64,000 bases of DNA from Neobacillus notoginsengisoli (GCF_003515685.1 NZ_QWEG01000009.1:124001-188000), one strand, 5' to 3'; shown: positions 1-8,523, counted from the first letter of the stretch. Notes: generated by a model from the letters alone, not told the origin. Made by a program: numbers and translations.

Positions 1-216
1 TAAACAAGGCAGCTTATTCTTGTGGTGTATTGAAATTTTCCTTTTTTCTTCTACATAAAGTATACAATGTTTTTTGCTAAAGTGCTAGTTAAACTGCGGG
101 AAAAATCTGACTTTTCATATTTCCCAACCTACGACTATAAAGGAATATTCAATCAAGGGAGGGGTATAACGTAATAGTTTATACTAAGTCATTTATTGCT
201 GACAGGGAGAGGTTTT

Positions 217-942
217 ATGAACTTCACAAGATTTTTCACTTTATTTTTAATTTTTATTAGTATTGCGGCTGCTTCTTATGCTGTTTATCCCTATACGAAA
301 GAAGACAAGGATGAAACGTTGATTATGGCATTTGGCGATTCACTTACATATGGGCAGGGGGACAGAGGTGAAGAGGGATATGTGGGCAAGCTCGAACGAG
401 AGCTGAATCGCTTGTATCCCAAACAGGAATTTGTAATAGAAAATTACGGAGTGAAAGGGAGGAAGTCTGCCGGAGTTCTGAAGGAGCTTGCAAGTCCTCG
501 GACTGCGATGAAGTTGAACCAAGCCGATTACTTCATATTGTTTATCGGTACGAATGATTTGATTCAAAGCAATGGGGGGAATCTGAAAGAGCTGCACGCT
601 CAAAAGCTTGAAGATGGAAAACAAAGGTACTTGCGGAATGTAAAAATGATACTGGATATACTAAGAAAATCAAATGAAGATGCCCCGATTATTGTCCTTG
701 GGCTCTATAACCCTTTCCCGGAAGGTGGAGACAAGATTGAACCGCTGTTTGATGAGTGGAACAAGTCAACGATCTCGCTGGTAAAATCGAAGCAAAACAT
801 TACGTACATTCCGACGAATGATTTGTTTAAGGGGAAAGAAAAAGAAGACTATTTTAGTGATTCATTGCATTTAAACGAGAGGGGATACGAACTGCTTGAA
901 GAGAGGATACTACAGGAATACTCTTTTGGAAAAAAGAAATAA
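217..942 (+). CDS. SGNH/GDSL-type lipase/esterase, membrane-anchored or exported
   Basis: This is a putative SGNH-fold hydrolase of the GDSL lipase/acylhydrolase family, resembling YpmR-type proteins of bacilli. A hydrophobic N-terminal segment (about residues 5-25) suggests a signal peptide or anchor. The family blocks are visible: FGDSLTYG with nucleophile Ser near residue 42, GTNDL around residue 115, and DSLHLNERG near the C-terminus supplying the catalytic Asp and His. The reading frame is open from a TTG at 196, but a purine-rich ribosome site (GGGAGAGG) sits just upstream of the ATG at 217, so I start there. The substrate cannot be told from sequence. The M15 peptidase gene follows in the same direction after 66 bp. 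Confidence 0.85.
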   Translation: MNFTRFFTLFLIFISIAAASYAVYPYTKEDKDETLIMAFGDSLTYGQGDRGEEGYVGKLERELNRLYPKQEFVIENYGVKGRKSAGVLKELASPRTAMKLNQADYFILFIGTNDLIQSNGGNLKELHAQKLEDGKQRYLRNVKMILDILRKSNEDAPIIVLGLYNPFPEGGDKIEPLFDEWNKSTISLVKSKQNITYIPTNDLFKGKEKEDYFSDSLHLNERGYELLEERILQEYSFGKKK

Positions 943-1008
943 TTTGATTCTTGGCGAGTTCAAAGTAAAATAAGAGGGAACCGTTATTATTTCGTACTGG
1001 AGAAAAGA

Positions 1009-1554
1009 ATGAAATTTACTAAAAAAATCGCGGCTGCCGCTTCGTTCGCGGCAGTTTTGCTTCTTGTCTGGAGGGCATTGGGGTATCCCGGACTTGACTA
1101 CAGAGAAGACGCCCCATTGCCAACAGGGCTCCATCCTGTAGTGAGGGAACAGGCAACCGAGCTCATCAGGATTGCAGCAGATAAAGGAATAAGAATTCAG
1201 CTTGTCGAGGACTTTCGCAGTTTTGAAGCTCAGAATCAATTGTATGCGAAAGGCCGAACCGAGCCGGGAAGCATCGTCACGTATGCTCAGGGCGGCGAAT
1301 CTTATCATAATTATGGCCTCGCAGTCGATTTTGCATTAAAGAGTAAAAATGGCAACCTGATATGGGACCAGAAAGTCGATATGAATGGCAACGGTAAAAC
1401 GGATTGGGAAGAAGTTGCCACGATTGCGAAAAGCCTCGGATTTGAGTGGGGCGGCGACTGGGAAAACTTTAAGGATTATCCGCATCTACAAATGACATTC
1501 GGTTTGTCGATCCGTGATTTACAAATGGGCAAAAGGCCACCAGACAGCCAATGA
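1009..1554 (+). CDS. M15 family D-Ala-D-Ala carboxypeptidase / L-Ala-D-Glu endopeptidase
   Basis: This is a predicted exported peptidoglycan peptidase of the VanY/CwlK (M15) type. Residues 1-25 form a signal-anchor-like segment with a Lys-rich start and an Ala-rich core. The zinc-site motifs are present: SYHNYGLAVDF (His and Asp ligands, about residues 99-109) and DYPHLQM (third ligand, around residue 160). A W-G-G-D-W stretch precedes the last motif, as in CwlK-like enzymes. The length (181 aa) is normal for a single-domain member. The substrate bond (D-Ala-D-Ala or L-Ala-D-Glu) cannot be fixed from sequence. A shared terminator hairpin separates it from the convergent csbD-like gene. Confidence 0.87.
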   Translation: MKFTKKIAAAASFAAVLLLVWRALGYPGLDYREDAPLPTGLHPVVREQATELIRIAADKGIRIQLVEDFRSFEAQNQLYAKGRTEPGSIVTYAQGGESYHNYGLAVDFALKSKNGNLIWDQKVDMNGNGKTDWEEVATIAKSLGFEWGGDWENFKDYPHLQMTFGLSIRDLQMGKRPPDSQ

Positions 1555-1586
1555 TGACTTAATACTTCTCATAATTATGAGATGAA

Positions 1587-1620
1587 AAAACAGCCGCTCC
1601 TTTTACAGTTGCGGCTGTTT
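1587..1620 (-). terminator. Intrinsic terminator between M15 peptidase and CsbD genes
   Basis: The arms AAACAGCCGC and GCGGCTGTTT form a perfect 10-bp stem with a 14-nt loop. A run of A residues on the plus strand before the stem becomes a U tract on the minus strand, so it mainly ends the csbD-like transcript. Confidence 0.8.
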
Positions 1621-1634
1621 GGCTTTATGAAAGC

Positions 1635-1835
1635 TTATCTAGTTTTGTCAATCGCGTTATTAAACTCGCTGGCTAGCCTTTCTTTGGCCCCGCCATACTT
1701 CTCCTTCAAAATCCCTTTTCCTTTGTCGACATTCCCTTCAGCCTCAAGAGATTCGTTATCGGAAACTTTTCCTGCTGTGCGTTTTACTTCGCCTTTCAGC
1801 TGGTCCCATGCGCCTTTTGTTTCATCTTTATTCAT
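1635..1835 (-). CDS. CsbD family general stress protein
   Basis: This is a 66-aa, charged, Gly/Lys/Glu-rich protein that matches the CsbD family. It has the typical N-terminal pattern KGAWDQLKGEVKRTAGK, followed by EAEGNVDKGKG and a second amphipathic stretch. CsbD of Bacillus subtilis belongs to the SigB general stress regulon; its biochemical role is unknown. The ATG is preceded by AAAGGAGGC. A SigB-type promoter (GTTTTA, 14-nt spacer, GGGTAA) lies 37-62 bp upstream, which agrees with the family's known regulation. The gene stands alone, between its own terminator and that of the symporter. Confidence 0.9.
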   Translation of the reverse strand: MNKDETKGAWDQLKGEVKRTAGKVSDNESLEAEGNVDKGKGILKEKYGGAKERLASEFNNAIDKTR

Positions 1836-1871
1836 TTTAAAAGCCTCCTTTTTATTTGGCCTTATCCTTCT

Positions 1872-1897
1872 TTACCCTCTAAAAATAGAGATAAAAC
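1872..1897 (-). promoter_or_regulatory. SigB-type promoter of the csbD-like gene
   Basis: On the minus strand a -35 element GTTTTA (1897-1892) and a -10 element GGGTAA (1877-1872) are separated by 14 nt, close to the SigB consensus GTTTAA-N12-15-GGGTAT. It points into the CsbD gene, whose family is SigB-controlled in B. subtilis. The -35 box lies inside the terminator hairpin of the upstream symporter gene. Confidence 0.78.
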
Positions 1898-1917
1898 CGG
1901 CCTCAAAGAGGCCGGTT
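1895..1917 (-). terminator. Terminator of the dicarboxylate/amino-acid symporter gene
   Basis: AACCGGCCTC and GAGGCCGGTT pair perfectly (10 bp) around a 3-nt loop. A U-rich tail follows on the minus strand, directly after the symporter stop codon. Confidence 0.85.
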
Positions 1918-1922
1918 ACAAA

Positions 1923-3194
1923 TTAGGATGCAAAGTCAGTATTCGATTTAAAGGAGGCTTTCAGCCAGTTTTTACCTTCAACAAGTCGGGCTACTAACAT
2001 TCCGCATACAGTATTTCCTGTTGAGTTCAATAGTGTAGCAGGAGCATCAATGATTGTTGAAATAACCGCGATAATCGGCAAAACCTCAGGAGGGAAGCCG
2101 AACACACTGATAATAAGCATTTCCCCGATAAAGCCGCCGCCCGGTATGGCGCCCATGACCGCGCCAACGAGGAAGGATACGGCCAGGATGCTTGCAATGC
2201 TTGAAAGGCTCGTAATATCCTTGCCGAAAAGCCCGAATAGGAAAACAATCTTTATGACCCCGCCAAATACTGACCCATCTTTATGCGTATTCGCCCCAAG
2301 CGGAATGATTGTTTCTGCGATATCTTTAGGAACCCCCATCTTTCTGACAGCCTCAAGATTAACAGGGATGCAGGCAGCGCTGGAGCAGGTCGCAATCGCG
2401 GTGACAGATGGAGCGATGACGTTTTTCCAGAATACTTTCACTCCAGTAGAACCGCCAGCAGCGAAGGCATAGAGAGTAAAGAAGCCGAAGTAATACAGGA
2501 CAGATAGACCTAAATATAAGAGGAATGTCCGCAAATATCCTTCTAGGATTTGTGGGCCGAGTTCACCGATAACAGCTGCAAAATAGGCTCCGAGTCCAAT
2601 AGGCGCATAGTACATGATAATTTTGACTGTCTTCATCATGACTTCCGAACCAGAGGCGAGGAACGAAGCAATAGGTTTTCCGCGGTCCCCCGCCATTGCC
2701 GTTGCCACGCCGAAAATAATTGAGAAAACGATCAATTGCAGCATATTGCTTTTTGAAAATAGGTTTGCAAAATCTGGAACGGACACAGTCGCTACCAGTT
2801 GTGCAGCAAGTGAGGGAGGTTCCGTATTTTCTTGTGCTTCCACATTTGCCATTAAATCCTTGACAGCTGAAATGTCTGTATGTTCAAGCGGGTTGACAAG
2901 GGTCGTACCGATAAAGCCAACGACCGCTGAAATGGCAGCCGTGATGAAGAAGACGAGGAAAATACTCCCCATGATTTTTCCAAGCCTTTTCATTCCGCTC
3001 ATATTCGCAATTGCCGAAGCGATACTGAAAAAGACAAGCGGTACAATGATTGTAAACATAAGATTAAGAAATAAATCCCCGAGCGGCTTTACAACTGTTG
3101 CATCCGTTCCGAAGATAAGCCCGGCGGCACCACCAATCACCAAGGCCACAAGGAGAATGACGGAAGTTTTATAAGTTTTAAGAATCGATCGCAT
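1923..3194 (-). CDS. Dicarboxylate/amino acid:cation symporter (DAACS family)
   Basis: This is a predicted secondary transporter of the GltP/DctA/TcyP superfamily that takes up an acidic amino acid, dicarboxylate or related solute with H+ or Na+. The 423-aa protein has the family's hydrophobic layout, a Ser-rich re-entrant loop (TCSSAACIP, around residue 270) and a C-terminal substrate-binding stretch with DAPATLLNSTGN. The usual NMDGT motif appears as NTHKDGS, which marks a divergent subgroup, so the substrate should not be assumed to be glutamate. A GGAAGGT-containing ribosome site precedes the ATG. It is a single-gene unit with a strong terminator at 1895-1917. Confidence 0.85.
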   Translation of the reverse strand: MRSILKTYKTSVILLVALVIGGAAGLIFGTDATVVKPLGDLFLNLMFTIIVPLVFFSIASAIANMSGMKRLGKIMGSIFLVFFITAAISAVVGFIGTTLVNPLEHTDISAVKDLMANVEAQENTEPPSLAAQLVATVSVPDFANLFSKSNMLQLIVFSIIFGVATAMAGDRGKPIASFLASGSEVMMKTVKIIMYYAPIGLGAYFAAVIGELGPQILEGYLRTFLLYLGLSVLYYFGFFTLYAFAAGGSTGVKVFWKNVIAPSVTAIATCSSAACIPVNLEAVRKMGVPKDIAETIIPLGANTHKDGSVFGGVIKIVFLFGLFGKDITSLSSIASILAVSFLVGAVMGAIPGGGFIGEMLIISVFGFPPEVLPIIAVISTIIDAPATLLNSTGNTVCGMLVARLVEGKNWLKASFKSNTDFAS

Positions 3195-3274
3195 CTAACA
3201 CATACCTTCCTTCAATAACGTAAAAAAATTAATAATAAGACCTTAAAGGTAACACGGTAACGTCTATTAAACAA

Positions 3275-4324
3275 TTAAAAAACCATTTCCGATTGAATAT
3301 ATTCATATAAAAGGGCGGCTGTTTGCTCCAAGGATGATGTATGTGTCCTCTCAAAAGCATGGGACGAATCAATGCCAGGTCCTACTAGTCCATGAACGAT
3401 GTCATTTCCTGAACGAATGGCGGCAGATGCATCAGAGCCGTAGTATGGATAGATATCCAGTTTGTAGGCAATTCCCTTTTCTTTTGCCAAATTGACAAGT
3501 TTTTTTCTTAAACCGTAATGGTATGGTCCGCTTGCATCCTTGGCACAAATCGAGACAGTGTATTCATCGGTTGATTGCCCGTCACCCATTGCGCCCATAT
3601 CGACGGCAAGATATTCGACCGTTTCGGGAGGAATATTCGAATTTCCGCCGTATCCGATTTCTTCGTTGTTCGAAAAGAGGAAATGGGTAGTATTAGGAAG
3701 CTCGATTTTTTCTTCTTTTATTCTCTTAATCAACTGCATTAAAATCGCGACACTTGCTTTGTCGTCAAGATGACGAGATTTTATGTAACCGGATGGCGTA
3801 ACCTTTACTCGCGGATCAAAGGAGACAAAGTCCCCAACTTCAATTCCCAGTTTCCTTACTTCTTCTGGGCTATGTACTTTTTCATCTATACGGATCTCCA
3901 TATTATCCTGGTTTCGTTCAGCCTTTCCGGCGTCTTTATACACATGTACTGATGTTTGATGCATCAGGATCGTTCCTGTGTAGGTTTTGCCGGAGCTTGT
4001 TTCAATCGTGCAGTATTCACCTTCAATTGAGTTGTACTTAAAGCCGCCGATCAAATCGATTTTCAGTCTTCCGCTCGGCTTGATTTCCTTAACCATCGCA
4101 CCCAACGTGTCCACATGGGCTGTCAGCATGCGGCTTCTTTTTGTTTCTTTGCCGGGAATAGTCGCGATCAATCCGCCTTTATTGTTTCTTTTTACCGCTA
4201 CATTGTGGTTGACCATAAATTCCTCGACAAATGCGATGGCCTTTCCGGTATTACCTGTCGGACTTGCGATTGAGACTAATTTAACCAAACTCTCAAGAAT
4301 CTCTTCTGTATATATTTCCCCCAC
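3275..4324 (-). CDS. M42 family metallopeptidase (glutamyl aminopeptidase-like)
   Basis: This is a cytoplasmic dinuclear-zinc aminopeptidase of family M42. Putative metal and catalytic residues are visible in order: TAHVD (His), SRHLDDKAS (bridging Asp), SNNEEIGYGG (catalytic Glu and Glu ligand), AVDMGAMGDG (Asp) and SSHAFERTH (final His). The length of about 350 aa is typical. The frame is open from a GTG at 4333, but that codon overlaps the ribosome site AGGAG. The next GTG at 4324 has AGGAG about 8 nt upstream and is the better start. It is monocistronic, and about 300 bp upstream of it contain no recognisable gene. Confidence 0.88.
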   Translation of the reverse strand: MGEIYTEEILESLVKLVSIASPTGNTGKAIAFVEEFMVNHNVAVKRNNKGGLIATIPGKETKRSRMLTAHVDTLGAMVKEIKPSGRLKIDLIGGFKYNSIEGEYCTIETSSGKTYTGTILMHQTSVHVYKDAGKAERNQDNMEIRIDEKVHSPEEVRKLGIEVGDFVSFDPRVKVTPSGYIKSRHLDDKASVAILMQLIKRIKEEKIELPNTTHFLFSNNEEIGYGGNSNIPPETVEYLAVDMGAMGDGQSTDEYTVSICAKDASGPYHYGLRKKLVNLAKEKGIAYKLDIYPYYGSDASAAIRSGNDIVHGLVGPGIDSSHAFERTHTSSLEQTAALLYEYIQSEMVF

Positions 4325-4628
4325 TGTAATCACTCCTGTTTTATTGATTGCCTTTTAAAATCGGGCACAAAGGCAAGCCTTTTCACCGTTCTTTGCTGTA
4401 ATGACCCCTTTCATTATACATCAGACAATTCTCAAAGTAAGTAGGTTTTCCGGTGCAATCTATGGTCTGACAGGTCATTTTGTGAAAAAGCTGCATAAAC
4501 TGATTTCGTGCGGAGCTTTTTCTTCGTTGAATTGATTAAATAATCAGAATATTGGGTAATACTTTGAATGCAAAGTATTTTCCAAGATGGCAATGGGCTT
4601 TAATAAAAGAAGAGTGGGGGAAGACAAT
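4325..4628. other. Intergenic region without a recognisable gene
   Basis: This divergent intergenic region separates the M42 peptidase from a small membrane protein gene. It should hold both promoters, but I see no convincing operator, riboswitch or coding sequence. The short ORFs on the minus strand overlap the downstream gene and have no ribosome sites. Confidence 0.5.
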
Positions 4629-4943
4629 GTGACCAGGTACGAAATGAACCAAATAAAACCATCTAAATTCAACGTGTACAGGTGGATTGCCATGTCCATC
4701 TTCCTGCTTTGCCTGATTGGGTCGATGGTAGGGTTCAGCAGGTATGCACAGAACACCATCAAAATTGAAGCACCTCAAGTAGACAACGGAAAGAAAGTCG
4801 TTGTGGTCCTTCCAAACGGAAAGAAGGTTTTCACCTTCGATAAGCTGTTAGTCGAGGAAAACGGGAAGCTTTATTATAAAGGTGAACGAAATACGATTGA
4901 TTTGACAGGCGGGAAAGTGGAGTATAAGGAATGGGGAAAGTAA
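4629..4943 (+). CDS. Hypothetical protein with one N-terminal membrane segment
   Basis: I do not recognise this family. The 104-aa protein has a short polar N-terminus, one membrane segment (about residues 18-38, rich in I/L/F) and a C-terminal extracytoplasmic part with the repeated motif NGKKVVVV / NGKKVF and several charged residues. The topology is N-in, C-out by the positive-inside rule. An ATG at 4587 is in frame, but GGGGG lies 8 nt before the GTG at 4629, which I take as the start. A bidirectional terminator follows. Confidence 0.6.
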   Translation: MTRYEMNQIKPSKFNVYRWIAMSIFLLCLIGSMVGFSRYAQNTIKIEAPQVDNGKKVVVVLPNGKKVFTFDKLLVEENGKLYYKGERNTIDLTGGKVEYKEWGK

Positions 4944-4973
4944 GGTTTTGTCATTATATCTTTTATACTAGCT

Positions 4974-5006
4974 GAAAGGCTGCCCTAGATAGAGGGACAG
5001 CCTTTC
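4974..5006. terminator. Bidirectional intrinsic terminator
   Basis: GAAAGGCTG and CAGCCTTTC pair, and an inner CCCT/AGGG stem lies within a 15-nt centre. It sits between the convergent hypothetical gene and the CorA gene, with T-rich sequence downstream on the plus strand. Confidence 0.7.
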
Positions 5007-5030
5007 ATTTTGCAAAAATGAGAATCGAGC

Positions 5031-5981
5031 TTATTTAAACCAGCCTTTTCTCCAAAATAAAGCAAACATTGCAAGTGCGATCCCCCCCATGGCAGCCAAT
5101 GAAATGAAATAGCCATTTTTCCAATGCAATTCCGGCATTTGATCAAAATTCATTCCATATATGCCGGCGATAAAGGTCAACGGCATGAAAATCACGGTGA
5201 TGACCGTCAACACCTTCATCACCCTGTTCGTTTCATAAGAGTTGATTGAAAGGACGCTGTCCCTTATGTCTTTCGTTAACTCCCGGTTTGAATCAATCAT
5301 GTCGGTCAGTTTTAATAAATGGTCATGGATATCGGAAAAATAAGCCTGCCGGATTTTCAGTTGAGAAAGCCTCTGTGAATTCATCATCCGGTATATCAAA
5401 TCTCTCGTTGGCGTGACTGTATGGCGGAGCAAGAGGAGGCTTTGCCTGATTTCAAAGACCTTTTTCAGCAGTTCTTCCGTCGATCCGCCAGTATAGCTTT
5501 CATCCATTTCATCCAATTGGTCTTCGATTGCATACAGTGGCGGAAAATAATTATCGACCAATTGATCTAGAACATGATAAAGAATGGAAGAAGGGGACCA
5601 GTCATCCTTCGTTCCAGAAATAACCCTGTTCCAGATTTCGTTAATTTCACGCGATGGGTTATTATGGAAGGTGACAAGATAGTTTTCTCCTAAAAAGATA
5701 TTGACTTCTTCTTTTTCGAGAGTTTCAGGGTTGACGGCATGCATGACGAAAAACGTATAGCCGTCATAATAATCGAGCTTCGGCCGCTGAAATTTAAGCA
5801 GGCAGTCCTCAATGGCGAGGGGATGGAATTTCAGCGGAGTTGAGAGCATACGGGCTTCTTCGTCAGTGGGGCTGTTAAAATCGATCCAATACCACGAAGA
5901 CGAATTCCCTGAAACCAGCTCTTCTACAGACTCGTTGGTGGTTATTTGTCCTTGTTGATTAGATGACAGTGTCCGAATCAT
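5031..5981 (-). CDS. CorA family magnesium/divalent cation transporter
   Basis: This is a predicted pentameric Mg2+ (or Co2+/Ni2+) channel of the inner membrane. The large N-terminal cytosolic domain ends in two C-terminal membrane helices. The signature YGMNF follows the first helix (about residue 280), and the protein ends in the basic tail WRKGWFK. The length of 316 aa is normal for CorA. The start ATG is preceded by GAGGAGAGA. It is a single gene, with a repeat element immediately upstream (6052-6479). The ion specificity is not visible. Confidence 0.9.
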   Translation of the reverse strand: MIRTLSSNQQGQITTNESVEELVSGNSSSWYWIDFNSPTDEEARMLSTPLKFHPLAIEDCLLKFQRPKLDYYDGYTFFVMHAVNPETLEKEEVNIFLGENYLVTFHNNPSREINEIWNRVISGTKDDWSPSSILYHVLDQLVDNYFPPLYAIEDQLDEMDESYTGGSTEELLKKVFEIRQSLLLLRHTVTPTRDLIYRMMNSQRLSQLKIRQAYFSDIHDHLLKLTDMIDSNRELTKDIRDSVLSINSYETNRVMKVLTVITVIFMPLTFIAGIYGMNFDQMPELHWKNGYFISLAAMGGIALAMFALFWRKGWFK

Positions 5982-6051
5982 ATCTCTCTCCTCGGAAGTT
6001 TTTTCTCAATCATATCGGAAATTCGTTTGTTAGCAAAACTTTCTGGCCGAT

Positions 6052-6479
6052 CTATATAGGTTGAACTTAATTTTTACACAAATTAGCCAAGGAAGTAAGT
6101 TGATTTAAGCGGGGCACGAAGACTCCTCGAAAATCGTGAATTATGCTATCGCATAATTCCTGCGAGGCAAATCACGGAAGCATTCCTTGTGCTAACGCAT
6201 TTCCTTCGTGCAAAGCTTATTCAAGGAAGCTGTTTGTCCTGCGGGATGCGGCGGCAGGGTGGAGACCCCGCAGGCGCCAAAGCGCCGAGGAGGCTCCACT
6301 GACGCCCCGCGGAAAGCGAAGTGCCTCGCGACAGGCACAGAACGCCTGTCTCTGCGATGCAAATTCCTGGGAGCTTTCCTTTGTGTCCCTGCGATGATTA
6401 TTCTCTGAAGCTTTCCTTTGTGAAGCGCAAATCAACCAAGATTCACCTTGAAAGAAAATCTCTAGTTCAACCTATATAG
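6052..6479. repeat. Composite inverted-repeat element with 16-bp perfect terminal repeats
   Basis: CTATATAGGTTGAACT at 6052-6067 is exactly reverse-complementary to AGTTCAACCTATATAG at 6464-6479. Inside is a second inverted pair, GTTGATTT (6099-6106) with AAATCAAC (6429-6436), a 9-bp hairpin GAATTATGC/GCATAATTC (6138-6159), and a GC-rich core (6261-6318) containing CGAGGAGG and GCCCCGCGGAAAGCG. A shorter copy of the core and inner ends occurs at 6803-6942. GC-rich dispersed repeats of this kind are common between genes in Bacillaceae genomes; I cannot give a formal name. No credible coding sequence is present: the overlapping ORFs are low-complexity by-products of the repeat. Confidence 0.75.
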
Positions 6480-6509
6480 TATCGTTTTTAGGAAAAAAGC
6501 TCATGCAAG

Positions 6510-6538
6510 TTGACTTTGGAAACGGTGTTATATATAAT
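6510..6538 (+). promoter_or_regulatory. SigA promoter of the proS T-box transcript
   Basis: TTGACT at 6510-6515 and TATAAT at 6533-6538 are separated by 17 nt, a near-consensus housekeeping promoter. Transcription would begin near 6545, just ahead of the T-box leader. The right end of the repeat element stops 30 bp before the -35 box. Confidence 0.85.
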
Positions 6539-6544
6539 TTTTAA

Positions 6545-6795
6545 AAAATAACCTTAAAAACGTTGAAGGGGACTAGTAAAATGCTGCTGTAGTCCTGTCC
6601 AGAGAGGGAACTGTACGGTGAAAGGTTTCCAGGACGCGCATTTGAACCTGCCCCGGAGTTCTGTATCAGATTTTTGTGAAGATACAGCGGTATATTCCGT
6701 TAACGATTTAAGAGAGCGCGGGCTGCAGTCTCGCGAATAAGGGTGGTACCGCCAGGCCATGGTCCCTTTTACGGGGATTCATGGCCTTTTTGTAT
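6545..6795 (+). ncRNA. T-box leader (tRNA-Pro-responsive) of proS
   Basis: The T-box consensus AAGGGTGGTACCGC is at 6739-6752 and is followed by a terminator stem GGCCATG/CATGGCC (6755-6786) with a U run. Stem I elements are present: AGAGAGG near 6601 and a specifier region GAACCT at 6644-6649, in which CCT (6647-6649) is a proline codon. This matches the downstream gene, prolyl-tRNA synthetase. Uncharged tRNA-Pro would pair with CCU and with the T-box bulge and favour read-through. The competing antiterminator would use the T-box sequence and the 5' side of the terminator. Confidence 0.92.
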
Positions 6796-6802
6796 TGGCT
6801 AA

Positions 6803-6942
6803 AAGTAAGTTGATTGGTGCGAAAGGAACCGACTCCGACGGGATTAGCGGTACAGGTGAGACCCCACCGGCGCCCTGGCCCCGAGGAGGCTTACCTAACG
6901 CCCCGCGGAAAGCGTGTGCCCGAAGAGGAAATCAACCGACTT
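6803..6942. repeat. Short copy of the GC-rich dispersed repeat, between T-box and proS
   Basis: The imperfect 13-bp ends AAGTAAGTTGATT (6803-6815) and AATCAACCGACTT (6930-6942) are inverted with two mismatches. The centre shares GAGACCCC, GGCGCC, CCGAGGAGGCT and GCCCCGCGGAAAGCG with the element at 6093-6443. It lies after the T-box terminator and before the proS start, so it should be transcribed as part of the proS mRNA leader. Confidence 0.75.
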
Positions 6943-7033
6943 GATTTTTTGGTGGTTTATGTGGCATTTACGCATGGGCAGTGATGCACTGGAACCGTCC
7001 CCCTGCTTCAAAAATACGAAATGAAGGTGATAT

Positions 7034-8467
7034 GTGGTGGAGAAGGATTTTGTAAAGAGTGTTACGGCGATGGAGGAGGATTTCGCGCAGTGGTATACGG
7101 ATGTGGTGACGAAGGCGGATTTGGTTGATTATTCTTCTGTTCGAGGTTCGATGATTATTCGGCCTTATGGATATGCGCTGTGGGAGAATATTCAACAGGC
7201 GCTTGATGGGAGGATTAAGGCAACGGGCCATGAGAATGTGTATATGCCGCTGTTTATTCCAGAGAGCCTGCTTGAGAAGGAGAAGGACCATATTGCTGGG
7301 TTTGCCCCGGAGGTGGCTTGGGTTACGCACGGCGGGTCAGAGGAGCTGGCCGAAAGATTATGTGTCCGCCCGACGTCGGAAGTGCTTTTTTGCGAGCATT
7401 ATAAAAATATTATCCATTCTTACCGCGACCTGCCGAAGCTTTACAATCAATGGGCCAATGTCGTCCGCTGGGAAAAAACGACCCGTCCCTTCCTCAGGAC
7501 ACTCGAGTTCCTATGGCAGGAGGGGCACACTGCGCATGAAACAGATGAAGACGCGCACGATGAAACAAAGAGGATGCTTGACGTTTATGCGGATGTTCTC
7601 GAAAATGTTCTGGCCATACCTGTCATAAAGGGACAAAAGACGGAAAAAGAAAAGTTTGCAGGCGCCAAATTTACGTATACAGTAGAAAGCCTCATGCATG
7701 ACGGAAAGGCACTCCAATCCGCGACATCTCACCATTTGGGTGATGGTTTTGCGAAAGCTTTCGGTATTCAATACCTGGACAGGGAAGGGAAGCTGCAGTA
7801 CGTTCACCAAACTTCATGGGGCTTTACAACAAGGGTGATTGGAGCAATGATCATGGTCCACGGTGATGACCGCGGGCTGATCATGCCGCCAAAAACCGCG
7901 CCGACCCAGGTGATGATTGTGCCGGTTGCTCAGCATAAGGAAGGCGTCCTTGATTTTGCTTATAAATTGAAGAAACAGCTGTCGGCTTCTTTCAGGACTG
8001 GTATTGACGCAAGCGATAAAAAACCGGGTTGGAAGTACAATGAATATGAAATGAAAGGTGTTCCGGTCCGCCTTGAAGCAGGCCCAAGGGACATCGAAAA
8101 AAACCAGGTGGTCCTTGTCCGCAGAGATACAGGCGAAAAAATGTTTGTCGCATTGGAGGAACTGGAAGCCAGGCTCGCTGCTTTGCTTGATGAAATTCAG
8201 GGAAATCTTTATAACCGGGCAAAAGAACTGCTCGAAAAGAAGACATCAAAGGCAGCGGATTTGGGTGAGTTTAAGGCTAGCCTTGAAAAAAATCCTGGTA
8301 TGATCAAGGCGATGTGGTGCGGAAAACGTGAATGCGAAGATAAAATTAAGGAAGAAACGGGTGCGACTTCGCGCTGCATCCCTTTTGAGCAAGAAAGAGT
8401 ATCTGATAGCTGTGTTTGCTGCGGGGAGAAAGCCGAATCCATGGTTGTCTGGGCAAAAGCATATTAA
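7034..8467 (+). CDS. proS: Prolyl-tRNA synthetase, short archaeal/eukaryote-like type
   Basis: This class II synthetase charges tRNA-Pro with proline in the cytoplasm. Class II signatures are present: [14 protein letters not shown] (motif 2 region begins near residue 112), [12 protein letters not shown] around residues 156-167, and a C-terminal anticodon-binding and zinc-type domain with [12 protein letters not shown] and DSCVCCG. At 477 aa and without the editing insertion of bacterial-type ProS (about 565 aa), it is the short eukaryote/archaeal-like form, also known in some Bacillus species. The start is GTG at 7034 with GAAGGTGAT upstream. It is controlled by the T-box leader; a repeat element lies in its 5' untranslated region. 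Confidence 0.95.
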   Translation: MVEKDFVKSVTAMEEDFAQWYTDVVTKADLVDYSSVRGSMIIRPYGYALWENIQQALDGRIKATGHENVYMPLFIPESLLEKEKDHIAGFAPEVAWVTHGGSEELAERLCVRPTSEVLFCEHYKNIIHSYRDLPKLYNQWANVVRWEKTTRPFLRTLEFLWQEGHTAHETDEDAHDETKRMLDVYADVLENVLAIPVIKGQKTEKEKFAGAKFTYTVESLMHDGKALQSATSHHLGDGFAKAFGIQYLDREGKLQYVHQTSWGFTTRVIGAMIMVHGDDRGLIMPPKTAPTQVMIVPVAQHKEGVLDFAYKLKKQLSASFRTGIDASDKKPGWKYNEYEMKGVPVRLEAGPRDIEKNQVVLVRRDTGEKMFVALEELEARLAALLDEIQGNLYNRAKELLEKKTSKAADLGEFKASLEKNPGMIKAMWCGKRECEDKIKEETGATSRCIPFEQERVSDSCVCCGEKAESMVVWAKAY

Positions 8468-8485
8468 GGGATAACCGGAAAAAGA

Positions 8486-8516
8486 AAACCATCCCGTCTG
8501 CTGTGCGGGATGGTTT
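8486..8516 (+). terminator. Terminator of proS
   Basis: AAACCATCCCG and CGGGATGGTTT form a perfect 11-bp stem with a 9-nt loop, followed by a T-rich stretch on the plus strand. Confidence 0.85.
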
Positions 8517-8523
8517 GTTTATT

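Noticed and set aside
2050-3174. Plus-strand ORFs of 140 and 186 aa opposite the symporter gene
   Set aside because: They are antisense to a clear DAACS transporter and show composition expected from the complementary strand.
6143-6435. ORFs of 66-84 aa within the composite repeat element
   Set aside because: They follow the GC-rich core of a non-coding repeat, overlap each other on both strands and lack ribosome sites.
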